A stretch of DNA of 64,000 nucleotides from Nocardiopsis alba DSM 43377 (GTDB lineage Bacteria > Actinomycetota > Actinomycetes > Streptosporangiales > Streptosporangiaceae): positions 1 through 64,000 of the forward strand of contig NZ_ANAC01000001.1 in NCBI RefSeq assembly GCF_000341225.1, read 5' to 3'. The number at the start of each line of letters is the position of its first letter. Position 1 is the stretch's first letter. Of the stretch, positions 1-8,900 are shown in pieces. The position numbers and the translations under genes are program-made. The notes beneath the pieces are model-generated. The model searched no databases. It had not been told where the DNA came from and saw only the letters and a list, made by a program, of their open reading frames with translations.

Positions 1-21
1 TCCCTTTCTTTTTTGTGTGTT

Positions 22-52
22 GGGGGGTGCCTTGGGGTGCCCCCCTTTTTTT
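22..52 (+). terminator. Rho-independent terminator of an upstream gene
   Basis: Six G residues and six C residues can pair across a 12-base loop and are followed by seven T residues on the plus strand. The T-tract lies on the plus side only, so it most likely ends a plus-strand gene lying to the left of the window. Confidence 0.6.
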
Positions 53-169
53 GTGCCCGAAGGTCGATTCGACGGCACCGTGTTCCCTGGATGACCGTGT
101 TCCCCGGATGGACGAAGGCCCCTGGAAGAGGCTGTCCCTCTCCAGAGGCCTGGATGGTCGGTCGGGCTC

Positions 170-187
170 CCGCCCCTGCCGGGGCGG
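170..187 (-). terminator. Hairpin just downstream of serB
   Basis: A perfect 7-bp GC stem with a TGCC loop starts 3 bases beyond the serB stop. There is no clear U-tract on the minus strand, so it may be an actinobacterial I-shaped terminator or only an RNA 3' end stabiliser. Confidence 0.4.
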
Positions 188-190
188 TTC

Positions 191-1402
191 TCAGCCGTGC
201 AGGTCGGCCGCTTCGATCTCCTCGCGGGTGATGCCCAGGATGAAGGCGATCGTGTCCAGGTAGGGCACGTTCACGGAGGTGTCCGCCTGCTCGCGGACCA
301 CCGGTTTGGCGTTGAAGGCCACGCCCAGACCCGCGGTCTGGAGCATGTCCAGGTCGTTGGCCCCATCGCCGATGGCGACGGTCTGGTTCAGTGGGACCCC
401 GGCCTGTTCGGCGAAGTCCCGGAGCGTGATGGCCTTGCCCTTGCGGTCGATGATGGGGCCGACCAGTTCACCGGTCAGGACGCCGTCGACGACCTCCAGG
501 GTGTTGGCCGCGGAGTAGTCCAGCCCGAGGCGTTCCACCAGGACGTCGGTGATCTGGGTGAAGCCCCCGCTGACGATCCCGCACTCGTAACCCAGGTGCT
601 TGAGGGTGCGCACGAGGGTGCGGGCTCCCGGCGTCAACCGGATCTCGTCGCGGACCTTCTCGATGGCGGATGCGTCCAGCCCCTTCAGGAGGGCCACCCG
701 TCGGCGGAGGGACTCCTCGAAGTCCAACTCGCCGCGCATGGCCTCCTCGGTGACCTTGGCGACCTCGTCCTCGCAGCCGGCGTGCGCGGCCAGGAGTTCG
801 ATGACCTCGCCCTGGATCAGGGTGGAGTCCACGTCCATGATCACCAGGTGCTTGCTACGCCGGTGCAGGCCACCGGCCTGAACGGCGACGTCCACACCCT
901 GGGTGGCGGACTCCATGGCCAGTTCGGCCCGGAGCTGGTCGGCGTTGCCGCCGGAGATCTCCATCTCGACGGAGGTCACCGGGTAGGCGGAGAGTCGTTC
1001 GATCCGGTCGATGTTCGCGCCGGAGCGGGCCACGCACGAGGCGATGGCGCCGAGAGCCCCCGGTCGCAGTGGAGAGGCCAGCACGGTGACGTGCAGCCGT
1101 TCCTCTCCGGAGGCGTTGACACGCCCGTTGCCGTCCGCGTACTCGACGTCCATCTCGAGGTCGATCGCGGTCTTGTCGAGGGCCGAGCGGACCTCTTCGT
1201 AGACCCGCCGGTGACTCACCCCCGGGGCGACCCGTTCGTCCACTTCGAGAACGGCGCCCAGGACGAGGCGACCACCGAGGACGACCTGCTCCAGGTCGAC
1301 GATGGTCACCGGAAAGACGGAGAGCGTGCTCAGAAGACGTGCGCTGATGCCCGGGCGGTCGTGCCCGGTCATCGTTACCAACAACGTGGATTCATCACTC
1401 AT
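191..1402 (-). CDS. serB: Phosphoserine phosphatase with N-terminal ACT domains
   Basis: This enzyme would dephosphorylate L-phosphoserine in the last step of serine synthesis in the cytoplasm. The protein is about 403 residues. Residues 1 to about 175 form two ACT-like regulatory modules, and the HAD phosphatase follows, with the nucleophile motif DVDST near residue 190, an SGGF segment and the metal site GDGANDLDML near the C-terminus. This two-part length is normal for actinobacterial and mycobacterial SerB. I chose the ATG at 1402. A GTG four codons upstream is also open, but MSDES is the more usual N-terminus. It is the last gene of a minus-strand run with the DUF1707 gene, separated by about 100 bases, so co-transcription is possible but not needed for its function. 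Confidence 0.93.
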   Translation of the reverse strand: MSDESTLLVTMTGHDRPGISARLLSTLSVFPVTIVDLEQVVLGGRLVLGAVLEVDERVAPGVSHRRVYEEVRSALDKTAIDLEMDVEYADGNGRVNASGEERLHVTVLASPLRPGALGAIASCVARSGANIDRIERLSAYPVTSVEMEISGGNADQLRAELAMESATQGVDVAVQAGGLHRRSKHLVIMDVDSTLIQGEVIELLAAHAGCEDEVAKVTEEAMRGELDFEESLRRRVALLKGLDASAIEKVRDEIRLTPGARTLVRTLKHLGYECGIVSGGFTQITDVLVERLGLDYSAANTLEVVDGVLTGELVGPIIDRKGKAITLRDFAEQAGVPLNQTVAIGDGANDLDMLQTAGLGVAFNAKPVVREQADTSVNVPYLDTIAFILGITREEIEAADLHG

Positions 1403-1503
1403 GGCATACTCCACGGTACTCGGCCGCGGTGTGCGAATGATGTCGAGGGGGCGGAGTTTGCCCAGCTAGTCCAGCATGTGGACGGTCGATCGGGAGGCGT
1501 GGG

Positions 1504-2163
1504 TCACTTCTCGCGACGGTCCTTGCGCTTCTTCTTCGACTTCTTGGCCTTGACGTCGACCCCGCCCAGCATGCAGGATCCGGTCAGATGTACGACGGGG
1601 GCGTTCGGGTCGGTGACCTGGTCCGTTCCGTGCAGATCGGCACCCCCCAGAATCGCCGACGTGTTGTTGATCACCCGGACGCCGTGCGGCACGGTGATGT
1701 CGACCCCGCCCATGATCACCGCGAGCTGGATGGTCACCTCGTGGCGGCTCAGCACCGCCTCGCGCAGGTCCAGTTCGACCCCGCCGCAGAGCACCGACAC
1801 GTTGGTGCGTGGTTCGACCAGCCAGCGGCCACGGCGCTCGGCTCCGCCGAACACCGCCACGAGGTTCTCCGACCCCTTGCTCTGTCCGGCCAGGTCACGG
1901 GCGTCACTGCCGAGGATCTCCATGCCGTCGGGACCGTCGGAGCGGTCCGTGCCGCCGTATCCCGGTACGGGTCCGGGGGCGCCGGGCGAGGGCAGATCGG
2001 ACACGATGGGCGCGAGTTCGCCGATGGTCTTGGCCCGGTAGAGGGTGTCCAGTCGTTCCTCGTGTTCGACGGGGGTGAGGCGCCCCTCGGCCAGGGCCTC
2101 CCGGAGCCGTTCGGCAACCTGGTCCCGGTCCGCGTCGGAAGCTCGGATGTGCTCGGGTTGCAT
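1504..2163 (-). CDS. DUF1707 and LiaF-like domain protein
   Basis: The protein is about 219 residues. The first 60 residues match the DUF1707 pattern, beginning with RASDADRDQVAERL followed by a short helix-rich module that contains LTPVEHEERLD. The C-terminal part carries repeated GGVELDLR and GGVDITVPHGV segments of the cell-wall-active antibiotic response (LiaF-type) beta-helical fold. It ends in a run of lysines and arginines. No membrane segment is present, so it is probably cytoplasmic or membrane-peripheral. DUF1707 is thought to be a regulatory or adaptor module, and no reaction can be assigned. The ATG at 2163 was chosen because a GGAGGAG ribosome site lies just upstream and because DUF1707 begins right after it; the open frame continues further upstream to 2214. 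Confidence 0.85.
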   Translation of the reverse strand: MQPEHIRASDADRDQVAERLREALAEGRLTPVEHEERLDTLYRAKTIGELAPIVSDLPSPGAPGPVPGYGGTDRSDGPDGMEILGSDARDLAGQSKGSENLVAVFGGAERRGRWLVEPRTNVSVLCGGVELDLREAVLSRHEVTIQLAVIMGGVDITVPHGVRVINNTSAILGGADLHGTDQVTDPNAPVVHLTGSCMLGGVDVKAKKSKKKRKDRREK

Positions 2164-2374
2164 GATGACGGCTCTCCTCCTCGGTGGGTCGACCATGAAA
2201 GGTCTCACACCCAAGTATCGACGTGGGGGCGTGGTTCGGGATCAGGTGTCGCCCCTGGTTCATCCCGGAGACTCCCCGCGCTCGATACCAGGGTCCCACC
2301 CGGTGCCCTCGGGGGCCAGACCCTTCTTCCGGCTCACGAGGGACGCGGGGGCGGGTTGCCGGTCGGGAGCGCTC

Positions 2375-3136
2375 TCAGGGGAGCGCGATGGCGGCGTGGG
2401 CGGCGATGAGGGCGCGACGCACGCTCGCGTCCAGTTCACGTAGGGCGGCGTCTCTCAGGCCCATCTGGTGCGCGCTCACGCCGCGCCCCCGGCCGGGTTC
2501 GGCGAGCCGCAGCACGCGGGCCAGTCGTTCGGCCTGGGCGGCGACCCGATGGGCCCGAGGCGGATACCCGTGGGCGAGGGGCGGGGTTCCCATGTCGCCG
2601 AGGTCGTCCAGGGCCCGGTGGACGGCCGGCCCGAAGGAGGCGATGTCGTCCACTCCCTGGAGGCGTTCGGCGGTCTCCATGAGGGTGAGTTTCAGTCGAC
2701 GTTCCGCTTCGGGCAGATCGGGCACTCGGGGTGTGACGTTGTTCGCCGGATATGGGGTCCAGGAGACACCGACATAGGATGAACCACGCCGGTCGGCGGA
2801 GGGTACGAGTCCCACCTGTCGGTCGGACAACTGCACCAGTACCCCCTCCTGAGCCTCGATGGCGGCCTGGTTGAGCTCGGCCGGGCCGACCAGGCCGCAA
2901 GGGTCACCCCAGGTGGGCAGTGCCAACCGGAACGCGGACAACCCCAGACCACGAAGGCGTACCAGCGCGCCGCGCAGCGGTACGTCGCTGTCGAAGGGCA
3001 GGTCTCCCGGGGGTACTGTCCCGATCAGGTTGGGGCCGCCCCTGCGTTCGACGGCGTCGACGGCGTCGTCCAACCCGACGTGTCCCGACAGCCAGGCGTT
3101 GCCCCAGGCGACGAGCGGTGCGGACGTTGATTGCAT
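2375..3136 (-). CDS. Conserved hypothetical protein
   Basis: This frame encodes about 253 residues of soluble protein with no signal peptide and no membrane segment. I do not recognise a characterised family. The sequence starts MQSTSAPLVAWGNAWLSG and has a hydrophobic N-terminal third, then an arginine-rich helical C-terminal third containing several HRV and ARVLRLAE segments. The open frame extends upstream to 3364 but would then overlap the divergent ABC ATPase gene, so the ATG at 3136 is preferred. That leaves about 55 bases between the two divergent genes, enough for one compact promoter pair. Codon use is typical of the region, which supports a real gene. Confidence 0.7.
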   Translation of the reverse strand: MQSTSAPLVAWGNAWLSGHVGLDDAVDAVERRGGPNLIGTVPPGDLPFDSDVPLRGALVRLRGLGLSAFRLALPTWGDPCGLVGPAELNQAAIEAQEGVLVQLSDRQVGLVPSADRRGSSYVGVSWTPYPANNVTPRVPDLPEAERRLKLTLMETAERLQGVDDIASFGPAVHRALDDLGDMGTPPLAHGYPPRAHRVAAQAERLARVLRLAEPGRGRGVSAHQMGLRDAALRELDASVRRALIAAHAAIALP

Positions 3137-3191
3137 TGCTTCAGGGTAGGGCGGCCCGTGCACCGGCGTGGGACGTGAGCGAAGGAGGATG

Positions 3192-3977
3192 ATGGACGGG
3201 CGTGTTCTGGGCCTGAACGGGGTCACGGTACGACGTGGCGGGGGCCACCTGCTGGACGGCGTGGACTGGTCGGTGCTGGAGGGGGAGCGCTGGGTGATCC
3301 TGGGCCCCAACGGCGCGGGGAAGACCACTCTGTTGAACGTGGCCTCCAGCCAGACGTATCCCACCGCGGGCGGTGTGGAGATCCTGGGGGAGCGGCTCGG
3401 CGGGGTCGACGTGTTCGAGCTGCGTCCACTGATCGGTTACGCGGGTGCCTCGGTGTCCTCGCGGATCGAGGAGGACACCCCGGTCCTCGATCTGGTCCTC
3501 AGCGCCGCCTACGGCTATCTGGGCCGTTTCCGGGAGGAGTACGGGGTCCCCGACTACGGTCGTGCCCGGGCCCTGCTGGGGCACTGGGGCGTCGGCGATC
3601 TGGCGGATCGTTCCTTCCACACGCTCTCCGAGGGGGAGCGCAAACGGGTCCTGATCGCCCGTGCGCTGATGTCCGATCCGGAGTTGCTGCTCCTCGACGA
3701 GCCGGCGGCCGGGTTGGACCTGGGCGGGCGCGAGGACCTGGTGCGCCGGATGGGCAAGCTGGCGATGAGCGATGTGGCTCCGGCGCTGGTGGTGGTCTCT
3801 CATCACGTGGAGGAGATCCCCCCGGGCTTCACCCACGGTCTGCTGCTTCGTGAGGGGCGTGTGGTGAAGGCGGGTCCTCTGGGTGAGGTGATGACCGCCG
3901 AGTACCTGAGTGAGACTTTCGGGCTTCCGTTGAAGATCGAGCGTGATGGTGATCGTTGGACGGCCCGGGCTATCTGA
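3192..3977 (+). CDS. ABC transporter ATP-binding protein
   Basis: The protein is a single nucleotide-binding domain of about 261 residues. The Walker A motif GPNGAGKTT is near residue 38, the signature LSEGERKRV near 140, Walker B LLLLDEPAAGLDLGG near 160 and the H-loop VSHHVEE near 200. No permease or binding protein is encoded next to it, so the partner and substrate are unknown. Stand-alone proteins of this type resemble YlmA/ModF-like ATPases. ATG codons at 3189 and 3192 are both possible. An AGGAGG sequence at 3183-3188 sits unusually close to either, so the exact start is uncertain. Confidence 0.88.
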   Translation: MDGRVLGLNGVTVRRGGGHLLDGVDWSVLEGERWVILGPNGAGKTTLLNVASSQTYPTAGGVEILGERLGGVDVFELRPLIGYAGASVSSRIEEDTPVLDLVLSAAYGYLGRFREEYGVPDYGRARALLGHWGVGDLADRSFHTLSEGERKRVLIARALMSDPELLLLDEPAAGLDLGGREDLVRRMGKLAMSDVAPALVVVSHHVEEIPPGFTHGLLLREGRVVKAGPLGEVMTAEYLSETFGLPLKIERDGDRWTARAI

Positions 3978-4300
3978 TTCCCCGTTCGTCTCGTGTTCCG
4001 CTCCGTGTACCTCTGGTACCGGGGCGGTACTCATGTGACGAAAGTGATTGGGGATGCATTTATGACAGAAAATTATTGTCCGTAAATCCTATTTCCGTCC
4101 GGATGTGGTCGACCCGGATGGGTATGGGGTAGCGTCGACGTTCAGTGAGCGGATCGCTCTATTTCGGCGCGCCCGACGCGGATCGCTGGAGCGGGTCCGC
4201 TCCCATGCTGCCTGTCACCCCCGTCAGGAGATCCGGAGCCGCCGCAGATGCCGCCACTGAACAACGCCACCCGGTCCGACGCCGGAGGGGGCCGGTAAAT
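3978..4300. other. Intergenic region ahead of the SPFH gene
   Basis: This 323-base gap has a relatively AT-rich centre (about 4030-4100) in an otherwise GC-rich neighbourhood. It holds a candidate promoter at 4108-4135. The SPFH reading frame stays open back to 4145, but there is no recognisable protein family signal before 4301. No RNA gene was recognised. Confidence 0.5.
4108..4135 (+). promoter_or_regulatory. Candidate promoter for the SPFH gene
   Basis: GTCGAC and TAGCGT hexamers are separated by 16 bases, which fits the loose actinobacterial housekeeping pattern. It would give an untranslated leader of about 160 bases. The assignment is by eye only. Confidence 0.25.
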
Positions 4301-5227
4301 ATGACCTCCATCATCATCGTCGCACTCTTCGTCGCCGTCCTTCTCATCATTTTCTGGCGCAGCGTGCGTATCGTCCCGCACTCGATGGAGGACGTGGTCG
4401 AGCGTTTCGGTAAGTTCCACCGCACGCTCAGCTCCGGTTTCAACATCGTGATCCCCGGGGTCGACCAGGTTCGAGAGCGGATCGACCGCCGTGTCCAGGT
4501 GGTCAGCTTCCCGCCGCAGTCGGCCATCACCGAGGACAACCTCGCGGTCGAGGTCGACTCCGCCGTGTATATAAGGGTCGCCGACGCCTACCGGGCCACC
4601 TATGAGGTCGCCAACTTCATCCAGGCCGTCGAACAGCTCACCCTGGCCACCCTGCGCAACGTCATCGGTGGCATGAACCTGGAGGGCACGCTCACCTCGC
4701 GTGACCAGATCAACCGCGAGCTCAAGTCCGTCCTGGACGAGGCGACGCGGGACTGGGGCATCGAGATCAGCCGTATCGAGCTCAAGGGCATCGAACCGCC
4801 GTCCTCCGTGCAGGAGGCGATGGAGATGCAGATGCGCGCCGATCGGGAGAAGCGCGCGCAGCTCCTCAGCGCCGAGGGCGAGAAGCAGGCCGCGGTGCTG
4901 CGGGCCGAGGGTGAGCGTTCCTCCTCCGTGCTGAGGGCCAAGGGTAACGCCGAGGCGCAGATGCTCACCGCCAAGGCGGACGCCGACGCCCAGACCCTGC
5001 GGGCCCGTGGTGAGGCCGACGCCATCCACATGGTCTTCAAGGCCCTGCACACCAGCCGGGTCGACCCGGACGTGCTGGCCTACCAGTACCTCCAGAAGCT
5101 TCCGGAGATCGCCAAGGGCGACGCCAACAAGGTGTGGATCGTCCCGGCCGAGATGGGCCAGGCCCTTCAGGGCGTGAGCAGCGCCTTCGAACGCATCCAG
5201 AGCGAGGTCGTCAGGCTTCCGACCTGA
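4301..5227 (+). CDS. SPFH/band-7 family membrane protein
   Basis: The protein is about 308 residues. One membrane segment lies at residues 3-18, followed by a band-7 domain beginning VRIVPHSMEDVVERFGKF. A long alanine- and glutamate-rich coiled-coil tail runs from about residue 180 to 255 and is typical of stomatin-like proteins. It should sit in the cytoplasmic membrane as an oligomeric scaffold, and homologues influence FtsH or membrane microdomains. The usual NfeD partner gene is not adjacent. The ATG at 4301 has a GGAGGGG site 10 bases upstream and places the membrane segment at the very N-terminus, as in homologues. A strong hairpin follows the stop, so the gene is probably monocistronic. 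Confidence 0.92.
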   Translation: MTSIIIVALFVAVLLIIFWRSVRIVPHSMEDVVERFGKFHRTLSSGFNIVIPGVDQVRERIDRRVQVVSFPPQSAITEDNLAVEVDSAVYIRVADAYRATYEVANFIQAVEQLTLATLRNVIGGMNLEGTLTSRDQINRELKSVLDEATRDWGIEISRIELKGIEPPSSVQEAMEMQMRADREKRAQLLSAEGEKQAAVLRAEGERSSSVLRAKGNAEAQMLTAKADADAQTLRARGEADAIHMVFKALHTSRVDPDVLAYQYLQKLPEIAKGDANKVWIVPAEMGQALQGVSSAFERIQSEVVRLPT

Positions 5228-5242
5228 CCCGGACGAGAACGT

Positions 5243-5277
5243 CGAGGGCCCGCCGTGTTCCGCACGGCGGGCCCTCG
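5243..5277 (+). terminator. Terminator after the SPFH gene
   Basis: A perfect 15-bp inverted repeat with a TTCCG loop begins 15 bases after the stop codon. Confidence 0.75.
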
Positions 5278-5386
5278 TGCGTCCGGCTCCGACAACGCGC
5301 CCCCGAGCCGATCACCGGATGATCGTGTCTCGTAGGCTGTTCGGGCCCTCGACGGTCGGGGTAGCGGCTGAACGGAAAGCGACGCG

Positions 5387-6145
5387 ATGGAACTCTGGGA
5401 GGCCGCGGCCATCCTTCTCGCGGGGATCGCCGCTGGCGGTATCAACGCGATCGCGGGGTCGGGGACCCTGTTCACCTTTCCCGTGCTGCTGGCGCTCGGC
5501 TATCCGCCCATCACCGCGACCGTCTCCAACAGCATCGGCCTCGCTCCCGGTTCGCTCAGCGGGACCATCGCCTATCGGCGGGAGCTGGTCGGACAGCGTT
5601 CCCGGCTGATCCGGTTCGGCGGCATGTCCTTCATCGGCGCGATCACCGGCGCGATGTTGCTCATCTATCTGCCGCCGGGGGTCTTCGAGGCGGTGGTGCC
5701 GTTCATGATCGGCGCCGCCTGTGTCCTGATCGTGCTCCAACCCCGGATCACCAGGTGGGCCAGGTCGCGTAGGCCCGCCTCCAAGGACGGCGGCCCCTGG
5801 ATGCCGGTGGGCGCCTATGTCACGGGCACCTACGGCGGGTACTTCGCCGCCGCGCAGGGGATCCTGCTGATCAGTCTCCTGGGCGCGACCCTGGACGAGG
5901 ATCTCCAGCGGCTCAACGCCCTGAAGAACGCGCTCACCACCATCGCCAACAGCACGGCCGCCGTGTTCTACATCGTGCTGGCCTCGCCCGCGTGGGCGGT
6001 GGTCGGGTTGATCATGGCCGGGACGATCATCGGGGGTTACCTGGGCGCCCACTTCGGGCGCAGGCTCAGCCCCACGGCGTTGCGGGTGTGCCTGGTGCTG
6101 GTGGGGCTGACCGCCGCGATCCAGCTCCTCATGGGCCGGGTCTGA
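5387..6145 (+). CDS. TauE/SafE family sulfite/organosulfonate exporter-like protein
   Basis: The protein is 252 residues and consists almost entirely of membrane segments, as expected for TauE/SafE (formerly DUF81) permeases. The N-terminal repeat carries the characteristic GIAAGGINAIAGSGTLFTFP and the later TYGGYFAAAQGILL. These proteins export small anions such as sulfite or sulfoacetate, but the substrate cannot be told from sequence. No sulfur genes are adjacent. The ATG at 5387 follows a weak purine-rich site. It converges with the HD-domain gene, with only 19 bases between the stops. Confidence 0.88.
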   Translation: MELWEAAAILLAGIAAGGINAIAGSGTLFTFPVLLALGYPPITATVSNSIGLAPGSLSGTIAYRRELVGQRSRLIRFGGMSFIGAITGAMLLIYLPPGVFEAVVPFMIGAACVLIVLQPRITRWARSRRPASKDGGPWMPVGAYVTGTYGGYFAAAQGILLISLLGATLDEDLQRLNALKNALTTIANSTAAVFYIVLASPAWAVVGLIMAGTIIGGYLGAHFGRRLSPTALRVCLVLVGLTAAIQLLMGRV

Positions 6146-6164
6146 CCGAGGTCCGCCGCCGGGT

Positions 6165-6788
6165 TCAGGCGCCGAGGTAGCCGCGTCGGGTGGCGTCGTC
6201 GATCAAGGCGGTCGCGTACGCGCCGAGCGCCTCGGAGCCCTCCGTGATGAGCTTCACCTTCGCCATGACCTCGGCGCGGGTGATCCCGAAGCGCACCCAG
6301 GTGCCGCCCTCGTTGTGCCAGTTGGCGAGCATGGGGGAGAGGCGGTCGATCGCCCGGGCGAAGCGTGCCTCGGGGGTGGTCCTGGCCTCGAACTCGTCCC
6401 ACAGTTCGCGGGCGCGCAGGGCCTGGTCCTCGGGGAGCAGCGGGAAGAGCCGGTCGGCGGCGGCGCGCTCGCGCTCGGCCTGGGACTCGGAGTCGCGCTG
6501 GTCGTAGACGAAGGTGTCGCCGGCGTCGATCTCCACGATGTCGTGGATGAGGAGCATCTCGGTGACGCGTTCGATGTCGGTGCCCTCGGGCGCGTACTCG
6601 GCGAAGGTACGGGCGGAGAGGGCCAGATGCCAGGAGTGTTCGGCGGAGTTCTCCCGGCGGGAGCCGTCCACCAGCAGGTTCTGCCGTAGGACGCGCTTGA
6701 GTTTGTCCACTTCCAGGATGAAGCGCAGTTGCGCGTTCAACCGTTCGTTGTCGACCCCGCTGGCAAAGACCGGTGCCGGTTCCGTCAC
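6165..6788 (-). CDS. HD-domain hydrolase, YfbR-like
   Basis: The protein is about 207 residues. The HD signature is visible as SAEHSWHLAL followed by LLIHDIVEIDAGDTF, which supply the histidine and aspartate metal ligands. The nearest known relatives are YfbR-type 5'-deoxynucleotidases and HDDC2-like proteins, so a nucleotide phosphohydrolase role is likely, but the substrate is inferred. The GTG at 6788 was chosen because AGGAGG lies 9 bases upstream and homologues start close to this point. The longer open frame to 6974 is rich in serine and arginine and looks non-coding. Confidence 0.85.
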   Translation of the reverse strand: MTEPAPVFASGVDNERLNAQLRFILEVDKLKRVLRQNLLVDGSRRENSAEHSWHLALSARTFAEYAPEGTDIERVTEMLLIHDIVEIDAGDTFVYDQRDSESQAERERAAADRLFPLLPEDQALRARELWDEFEARTTPEARFARAIDRLSPMLANWHNEGGTWVRFGITRAEVMAKVKLITEGSEALGAYATALIDDATRRGYLGA

Positions 6789-6987
6789 GTGGTTCGCCCT
6801 CCTGAAGGATGAACGGATCAGGTGGGACCGCTGGGCGCGGTCGCCACTGGATGATCCCATGGAACACGCGCCGCCTGTCGCGTCGGCGACCGGCGACCGA
6901 CCTGAGAGAGAAGGCGGCGAGGTCCCTTGGGTGAACGCGCGGTGACCCCGGCCCTTCCGGGTTCGCCCGGACACCGAGGGGGAGCGC

Positions 6988-7866
6988 TCATCCTCCGGGG
7001 TCCGTGCGGACCTGGGAGGAAACGGTCAGGTTCCTATGGAACCATTCTGTCAGCGCCCGGTCGGTGAGGACCCCCGCCGGAGTGATCGGTCCGGGTTCGA
7101 GGCCCGGTTCGGGGCCGATCGAATGCGCCAGGTCCGGTACGACGATGTGACGGAGCGCATGTTCTCCGTCCTGATGGGCGAGCCGATCGTGGAGGGCCCG
7201 GCCCGAACGGGGCGGGGCGACCTCGTCCCGGCCGCCGTTGATCACGAGCAGGGGCGTGGAGCCCGGGGAGAGCTCCTCGGCCCGTGCGATCAGGTGCAGC
7301 CGTTCGTGGGCGTCCCGGGCCCGCGGTGTCCATGGGTAGGGGACACCGGTGCGTCGTTCGCGTGCGGCCATCAAGAGGGCCGGATCGACGATCGGGTTGA
7401 TCACGGCGGCGGCGCCCACCGGCATCCGTCTCTCGGCCAGGGCGAGAAGGACCGCGGTGGCTCCGGCGCCCACGCCGACCAGGCCTGTGGGGGTGTCGGT
7501 CACGGGAAGGGCGGACCGGAGCTCTTTCTCGACCTCGCCCAGTTCGGCGGCGGCCCGCTCGACCACGGGGCCGAAGAGTTCGGTGAGGTAGTCGCGTTCA
7601 CCGAGTCCGTTGACCTCGGCCACGCCGCCGGGGGGCAGGCGTGCTCCGAACAGGGGCAGACCCAGGTAGACCCGCCAGGCCGGTAACGAGGCCATGGGGA
7701 CCGTCCCGGCGAGGGCGGCCTCGCTCCGGGGCGGTTCGAAGGCGTGCAGTCCGATGACGAGGGGCGCCGGGGCCTCGGTGGGGGCGGCCGGGGGCAGGAC
7801 GAGGTAGGGGACGCCCGCGGCGGTGCCGGTGCGGGGCGCCGCGAGGGTTCTCGCCTGGTCTACCAC
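6988..7866 (-). CDS. Alpha/beta-hydrolase-fold protein lacking the nucleophile serine
   Basis: The protein is about 292 residues. The order of elements fits an alpha/beta hydrolase: PLVIGLHAFE near residue 35 (oxyanion-loop strand), LVGVGAGATAV at the nucleophile elbow near residue 140, VINGGRDEVAPP with the acid residue and VVPDLAHSIGP with the histidine. At the elbow the expected G-x-S-x-G reads G-V-G-A-G, so the catalytic serine is absent. It may therefore be a non-catalytic or altered member. The GTG start at 7866 overlaps the end of the upstream TetR gene by a few bases, which implies translational coupling and a shared function or target. Confidence 0.75.
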   Translation of the reverse strand: MVDQARTLAAPRTGTAAGVPYLVLPPAAPTEAPAPLVIGLHAFEPPRSEAALAGTVPMASLPAWRVYLGLPLFGARLPPGGVAEVNGLGERDYLTELFGPVVERAAAELGEVEKELRSALPVTDTPTGLVGVGAGATAVLLALAERRMPVGAAAVINPIVDPALLMAARERRTGVPYPWTPRARDAHERLHLIARAEELSPGSTPLLVINGGRDEVAPPRSGRALHDRLAHQDGEHALRHIVVPDLAHSIGPEPGLEPGPITPAGVLTDRALTEWFHRNLTVSSQVRTDPGG

Positions 7867-8618
7867 GGATGGTCGCTCCCCTCCTGCTCGGAGAACTGGG
7901 ACAGGTAGCCGCTGACCAGGCGCTTGGCCTCGTGGATCAGGTCGGGGTCCCCTTCGGGGTTGCCGCGGAAGGCCAGTTTGAGGACGGCGTCGGCGGCCTC
8001 CACGGAGACGTGGATGGCGCGGTCGAGTCCCTCGTCGTCCGAGATCTCCGCGGAGGAGACGATGATCTTGCGCAGTCGCTCCGAGATGACCCGGTTGTTG
8101 TCGCTGCCTCCGTTGAGCAGCCGTTGGTCGACGATGTCGCCGAAGTGCAGGCTGCGAAAGCCCGGGACGTTCCGGTGCATGTCGATGTACTCGTCGATGA
8201 TCGCGTCGACGGCGACGGTCCAGTGGGTGAAGGAGACGTCGGCGAGGCGTTCGGTGACCCTGGTGCCGAACTGGTCGAGAAAGCGCAGGCCCAAGGCCTG
8301 GGTGATCGCCTTCTTGTCCGGGAAGAACTGGTAGACGGAACCGATGGCCACGCCGGCCCGTTCCGCGATCCGCGTGGTGGACAGGTTGTCGTAGCCGACC
8401 TCGTCGAGGAGTTCGGCGCAGCAGTCGAGCATGCGCTGCACGCGGACCATGCTGCGTTGCTGTGCCGGCAGCCTGCGTAGAGGGGCTTGCGCGAACGCGA
8501 GATCGTCGTGGGCGACTCTGTCTGGTCCACGGCTCTCGCGCCGTGTGGAGGTCCCCTTCTCCGACTCGGGGGACCGTCGCGCGCGGGGGGGTGCTGAGCT
8601 TCGGGAATTCGTCGTCAC
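7860..8618 (-). CDS. TetR family transcriptional regulator
   Basis: The protein is about 252 residues with a long arginine-rich N-terminal extension of about 50 residues. The TetR helix-turn-helix follows: STTRIAERAGVAIGSVYQFFPDKKAIT near residues 80-106. The C-terminal half is a ligand-binding helical domain with no recognisable specificity. The gene starts with GTG at 8618, preceded by only a weak ribosome site. Its stop overlaps the start of the hydrolase-fold gene, so both are probably one transcript. A 20-bp inverted repeat at 8637-8656 lies directly upstream and is the best candidate for its own operator. The divergent aldehyde dehydrogenase gene is a second possible target. Confidence 0.88.
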   Translation of the reverse strand: MTTNSRSSAPPRARRSPESEKGTSTRRESRGPDRVAHDDLAFAQAPLRRLPAQQRSMVRVQRMLDCCAELLDEVGYDNLSTTRIAERAGVAIGSVYQFFPDKKAITQALGLRFLDQFGTRVTERLADVSFTHWTVAVDAIIDEYIDMHRNVPGFRSLHFGDIVDQRLLNGGSDNNRVISERLRKIIVSSAEISDDEGLDRAIHVSVEAADAVLKLAFRGNPEGDPDLIHEAKRLVSGYLSQFSEQEGSDHPW

Positions 8619-8636
8619 ACCACCTATGATGCCTTT

Positions 8637-8656
8637 CCGGAATCACCTGGTTCCGG
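8637..8656. promoter_or_regulatory. Candidate TetR operator
   Basis: CCGGAA and TTCCGG form an inverted repeat around an 8-base spacer, flanked by T and A tracts. It sits 19 bases upstream of the TetR start codon, the usual place for an autorepressor site. Confidence 0.4.
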
Positions 8657-8900
8657 GAAATTCGAGTTTCGTTCGAGCGGCCTCCGGAAAGCGTGGTCGT
8701 CTTCTCTCTTGGCCGGTGTTCGTGCAGGTGAAACCGGTTGGAGAGGTATCCACCGCCCTCTTTTGTCGGGTTTCTCCAGGGCGTCGCGGTGTGTGACCGC
8801 ATCGTCGCTCACCGAACGTTCGCCCCCGTGCGCTTCTTCGATGCCCGTGGCATCGTGGTGCCGTACCGCGTCGTCGTACCCACCCCCTGGAGGTTCCGGC

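Noticed and set aside
197..2041. 614-residue plus-strand open frame
   Set aside because: It lies opposite serB and the DUF1707 gene, has no family signal, and its composition (many glycine, valine, aspartate and histidine residues) is that of an antisense frame in GC-rich DNA.
7090..7126. Inverted repeat with GGTTCGA resembling a tRNA arm
   Set aside because: It lies inside the hydrolase-fold gene and lacks an acceptor stem and anticodon loop, so no tRNA is present.
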